Assembly: GCF_003241315.1 (NCBI RefSeq)
Contig: NZ_QFOZ01000010.1
Location: 1-53,560, forward strand
Direction of reading: 5' to 3'
DNA: 53,560 bases
DNA from: Lawsonella clevelandensis
Lineage (GTDB): Bacteria > Actinomycetota > Actinomycetes > Mycobacteriales > Mycobacteriaceae
Positions 51,581 to 53,560 of this stretch are shown here, piece by piece. Position numbers and translations under genes: made by a program. The notes below the pieces were generated by a model. It was not told the origin of the DNA. It did not search any database and saw nothing but the letters and a program-made list of their open reading frames with translations. Each line of letters opens with the position of its first letter. The first letter of the stretch is position 1.

Positions 51581-51627
51581 TAAATTTATGTCCTCAACCT
51601 TTTCTTAAGGCTGAGGACATAAATTTA
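51581..51627. terminator. Bidirectional terminator between HTH and integrase genes
   Basis: A perfect 16-bp stem TAAATTTATGTCCTCA (51581-51596) with its complement at 51612-51627; inner bases extend the pairing. Either strand can terminate. Confidence 0.8.
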
Positions 51628-51643
51628 TGTAGGGTTTTAGGGT

Positions 51644-52768
51644 TTACAAAGCTTTCGCGTAAAGCATTGCACGAAGTGCTATATAAGCGCCCCCAGAAGG
51701 ATTCGAAGCGTTAAGACGGTCGGCGAGCTGATCAAGATCATCATCAAATAAATCTGCGTACACGTCGAGTGTCATTGCTGCCGAGGAGTGGCCGAGCATC
51801 CGCTGGACGGCTTTTATGTTCGCGCCGGATTGTACGGCGAGACTAGCTGCCGTGTGCCTAAGTTCGTGCGGTGTGATGCGGGGTATGCCTGACGTCTTGA
51901 TTGCGCGGGCCCAGTAGCCCTCACGGGCGTTGGGGCGGGGCACATAGCCTCCTCTAGGGGCTTCCCACACTAGGCCACCTGTAGGCACCGTACGCATATG
52001 CTTTTCTAGCTTGTCGGCCACTAGACCAATGATGGGAACTGTGCGCTCCTCGTTGCTTTTAGGGGTGCCTAAATGGACTTTCTTATCCAGCCAGACGGCG
52101 TTCTTGTTGATAGTAATTCTATGGCGGAGCAGATCAATATCGTTAGTGGTTAACGCGATAGCTTCACCCCAGCGCAGGCCACAGTAGCCGATAACGAGGA
52201 CCAGTGTTTCGTACTCTCCGCAGGCCGCCGCGAACGCTTGTAGCTGCTCGTGAGTGAGGTAGGTTTTCCTGGCTCTCGTCTTTTTCGGAAGCGGTATTCC
52301 CTCAACCGGGTTAGTAAGGATGGCACGGTCGCGTACCGCGTCCTTGTAGATATTGTTCAATATCTGGTGCGCGTAGCGTTTCGTGGTGGCCGCTAAGGGT
52401 TTTCCCTCCCTGGTGGTCATGTTTGCGAGCCAGTCCGCAACCTCAGTGTGCTTCACACTATCCAGCGTCCGGGAGCCCCATTGAGGCTTAACCTTTGCTT
52501 CCCACACGTTCCTGAGAGAGCGGAGACTAGACGGCTTAAGGTGAGTCTGTCGGTTAAGCCACGCGTCCCCCAACTCTCCGATAGTTTGTTTCCCGCCTTT
52601 TTCGTCTACCCACTGGCCGGTGAGGATATCTGAGACGAGTTTTGTTTCCCACGCTTTGGCGGCTGTTTTGGTAAGGAATCCGCGCTTCTGTGTACGGGTG
52701 CCGTCTGGGCGACTGTAGGCTACTGACCAGCGGGGGCCTTTAGCCGTGGTGTATTTATGGACGCTCAT
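51644..52768 (-). CDS. Tyrosine-family site-specific integrase
   Basis: A 374-residue phage-type tyrosine recombinase. The N-terminal arm-binding part (about 1-50, SVAYSRPDGTRTQKRGF) and the core-binding SAM-like domain (about 60-150) precede the catalytic domain with Arg in GYCGLRWGEA, HxxR in TPHELRHTAA, His in MLGHSS and nucleophile Tyr in LDVYADLF. It defines an integrative element extending rightward beyond the window. The start overlaps the next upstream gene's stop by 14 bases. No tRNA lies at the edge, so the attachment site is probably in the spacer at 51558-51643, which I cannot prove. Confidence 0.93.
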   Translation of the reverse strand: MSVHKYTTAKGPRWSVAYSRPDGTRTQKRGFLTKTAAKAWETKLVSDILTGQWVDEKGGKQTIGELGDAWLNRQTHLKPSSLRSLRNVWEAKVKPQWGSRTLDSVKHTEVADWLANMTTREGKPLAATTKRYAHQILNNIYKDAVRDRAILTNPVEGIPLPKKTRARKTYLTHEQLQAFAAACGEYETLVLVIGYCGLRWGEAIALTTNDIDLLRHRITINKNAVWLDKKVHLGTPKSNEERTVPIIGLVADKLEKHMRTVPTGGLVWEAPRGGYVPRPNAREGYWARAIKTSGIPRITPHELRHTAASLAVQSGANIKAVQRMLGHSSAAMTLDVYADLFDDDLDQLADRLNASNPSGGAYIALRAMLYAKAL

Positions 52769-53432
52769 CTTTAGTAACGGAGTAACCTATTGCCTTGAGT
52801 GCCTCGATTGCGGCCTCTGGGTTGTCTGTGACAGCAGCGCGTGTCTGTGTTCTTATCCATTCGTCTCGTGATTTTTGGATGATTTCGAGAGCATTGTCTG
52901 GGTGAGAAACGCCGCACTGCCGGATGAGAAGCTCAATGACATCTTCAATTGTAGGGCGGAATCGTTTACCGCCCACTGGGATATGCAGGACGTCTGTTGT
53001 CTGCGGTAAGTATTGTCGATTACTCGACCTATTCTTTCCAATTCTGGGAGTGAGATAGTCGAAGAGACTGTTTGCGCCCACCACATGAGCATGGCAGCTA
53101 ATGTACGAATTATCGTCGCGATTGAAATCTATTCGGATGACAGGGCGTGTTTTTTCTCCGTAGCCTATCTTGATGCGGATATGTGATTCCTCTACTGCAA
53201 AGTATCGGCCAGAGCTTGACGCGCAGCATGAAAAATCACTTGCGAGCACACCGAACTGTTTCCCTGGACAATTGTCGGAAATGAGTTTTTTGGTTGTACG
53301 GATAATTGAAGCCTGCGGCCCTGTAACGTCAGAATGAACTTTGGCAACGGGCCCACTTAGGGTGTCGTTTAAAGTGGATGAGATGTGTGAAGAGAACTCT
53401 TTCGTTTTCTCTTCAAATGTTTTAGCGTCCAT
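52755..53432 (-). CDS. Uncharacterised integrative-element protein
   Basis: A 225-residue protein with no family I recognise. It has a helical N-terminal third (KTFEEKTKEFSSHISSTLND), a probably beta-rich middle (ESHIRIKIGYGEKTRPVIRIDF, about 80-105) and a helical end (DNPEAAIEALKAIGYSVTK). It overlaps the integrase start by 14 bases and is itself overlapped by the preceding gene, so the three form one operon. Possible roles (immunity, DNA metabolism, defence) are open. ATG 53432 has no strong binding site, suggesting coupling. Confidence 0.7.
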   Translation of the reverse strand: MDAKTFEEKTKEFSSHISSTLNDTLSGPVAKVHSDVTGPQASIIRTTKKLISDNCPGKQFGVLASDFSCCASSSGRYFAVEESHIRIKIGYGEKTRPVIRIDFNRDDNSYISCHAHVVGANSLFDYLTPRIGKNRSSNRQYLPQTTDVLHIPVGGKRFRPTIEDVIELLIRQCGVSHPDNALEIIQKSRDEWIRTQTRAAVTDNPEAAIEALKAIGYSVTKDERP

Positions 53433-53559
53433 GCTTAATAAGGAAATTAAGCTGCCAAACTCTCTCGATACGGCATTGGTCGCTGTAGTCGAGCATATTC
53501 ATGTTGTAGAGGTCTGTGGCGTCTTCTTCTGACATGCCTAGTTCTTCAAGGAGCTTAGC
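53422..53559 (-). CDS. 3' end of an unknown gene, truncated by the window edge
   Basis: A leftward frame open from the right edge for 45 codons to TAA at 53424-53422, containing LLEELGMSEEDATDLYNMN and ending FLIKHGR. It overlaps the start of the next gene by 11 bases. Acidic and helical in look; short phage or element proteins of this size are common. The upstream part is outside the window. Confidence 0.55.
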   Translation of the reverse strand, partial: AKLLEELGMSEEDATDLYNMNMLDYSDQCRIERVWQLNFLIKHGR

Positions 53560-53560
53560 C

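Overview
The window reads as chromosomal DNA of a high-GC Gram-positive in the mycolic-acid order (Mycobacteriales/Corynebacteriales). The gene orders are those seen in Mycobacterium and Corynebacterium: ylbL-like protease next to a UPF0182 protein; prfB-mscS-(Pro-rich membrane protein)-ftsE-ftsX-smpB-ssrA; murI-(Rv1339-like)-rph-rdgB; and a mycolate-reductase-like SDR next to orn. The tmRNA tag ends in QRDYALAA, as in corynebacteria and mycobacteria. By eye the base composition is moderate for an actinobacterium (low to mid 50s percent GC). I cannot fix the genus; a small-genome relative such as Lawsonella would fit, but that is a guess.

Layout. 0-5 kb: start of a leftward gene, Lon/PDZ membrane protease, UPF0182 membrane protein, initiator tRNA-Met. 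4.8-5.6 kb: two tandem paralogous 72-residue membrane proteins framed by two near-identical terminator hairpins. 5.7-10.2 kb: AGCS amino-acid symporter, DUF1846 protein, GNAT acetyltransferase, DUF436 protein. 10.2-18.4 kb: pyridoxal-kinase-like gene, a trifunctional PabA-PabB-PabC fusion, two inositol-phosphatase-family genes (one HisN-like), MenE-like ligase, BioF. 18.5-24.6 kb: a phosphatase-fold protein without its catalytic residues, then prfB, mscS, ftsEX, smpB and tmRNA. 24.6-31.7 kb: two paralogous S1 proteases placed just 3' of tmRNA and of tRNA-Ala, nrdF/nrdI, a MauE/DsbA-like redox pair, nadE. 31.8-41.4 kb: sugar transporter, L36, nrdH, nrdE, serB, dinG, pncB. 41.6-49.9 kb: murI, phosphodiesterase-like MBL protein, rph, rdgB, tRNA-Leu, bcp, DUF3618, L,D-transpeptidase, tRNA-Lys, CsbD, tRNA-His, orn, mycolate reductase. 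50-53.6 kb: secreted HNH protein, AT-rich spacer, small HTH gene, and the edge of an integrative element (tyrosine integrase plus two unknown genes).

How the genes fit together. Ribonucleotide reduction is split: nrdI-nrdF lie leftward behind a DtxR-like iron box, while nrdH and nrdE lie 7 kb away in the other orientation, with a perfect CRP/GlxR-type palindrome upstream of nrdH. NAD salvage (pncB, nadE), folate (pabABC), biotin (bioF), menaquinone (menE), serine (serB) and histidine (hisN) are represented by scattered genes. ftsEX, murI, the L,D-transpeptidase and cmrA serve division and the envelope.

Most notable observations: (1) the tmRNA-adjacent protease is a lipoprotein gene broken by one extra base in a G6 tract; (2) an RNA-gene/terminator/protease module is present twice; (3) short tandem duplications repeatedly span stop codons; (4) the PabA domain lacks the oxyanion segment; (5) a low-molecular-weight phosphatase homologue has Gly and Lys in place of catalytic Cys and Arg.
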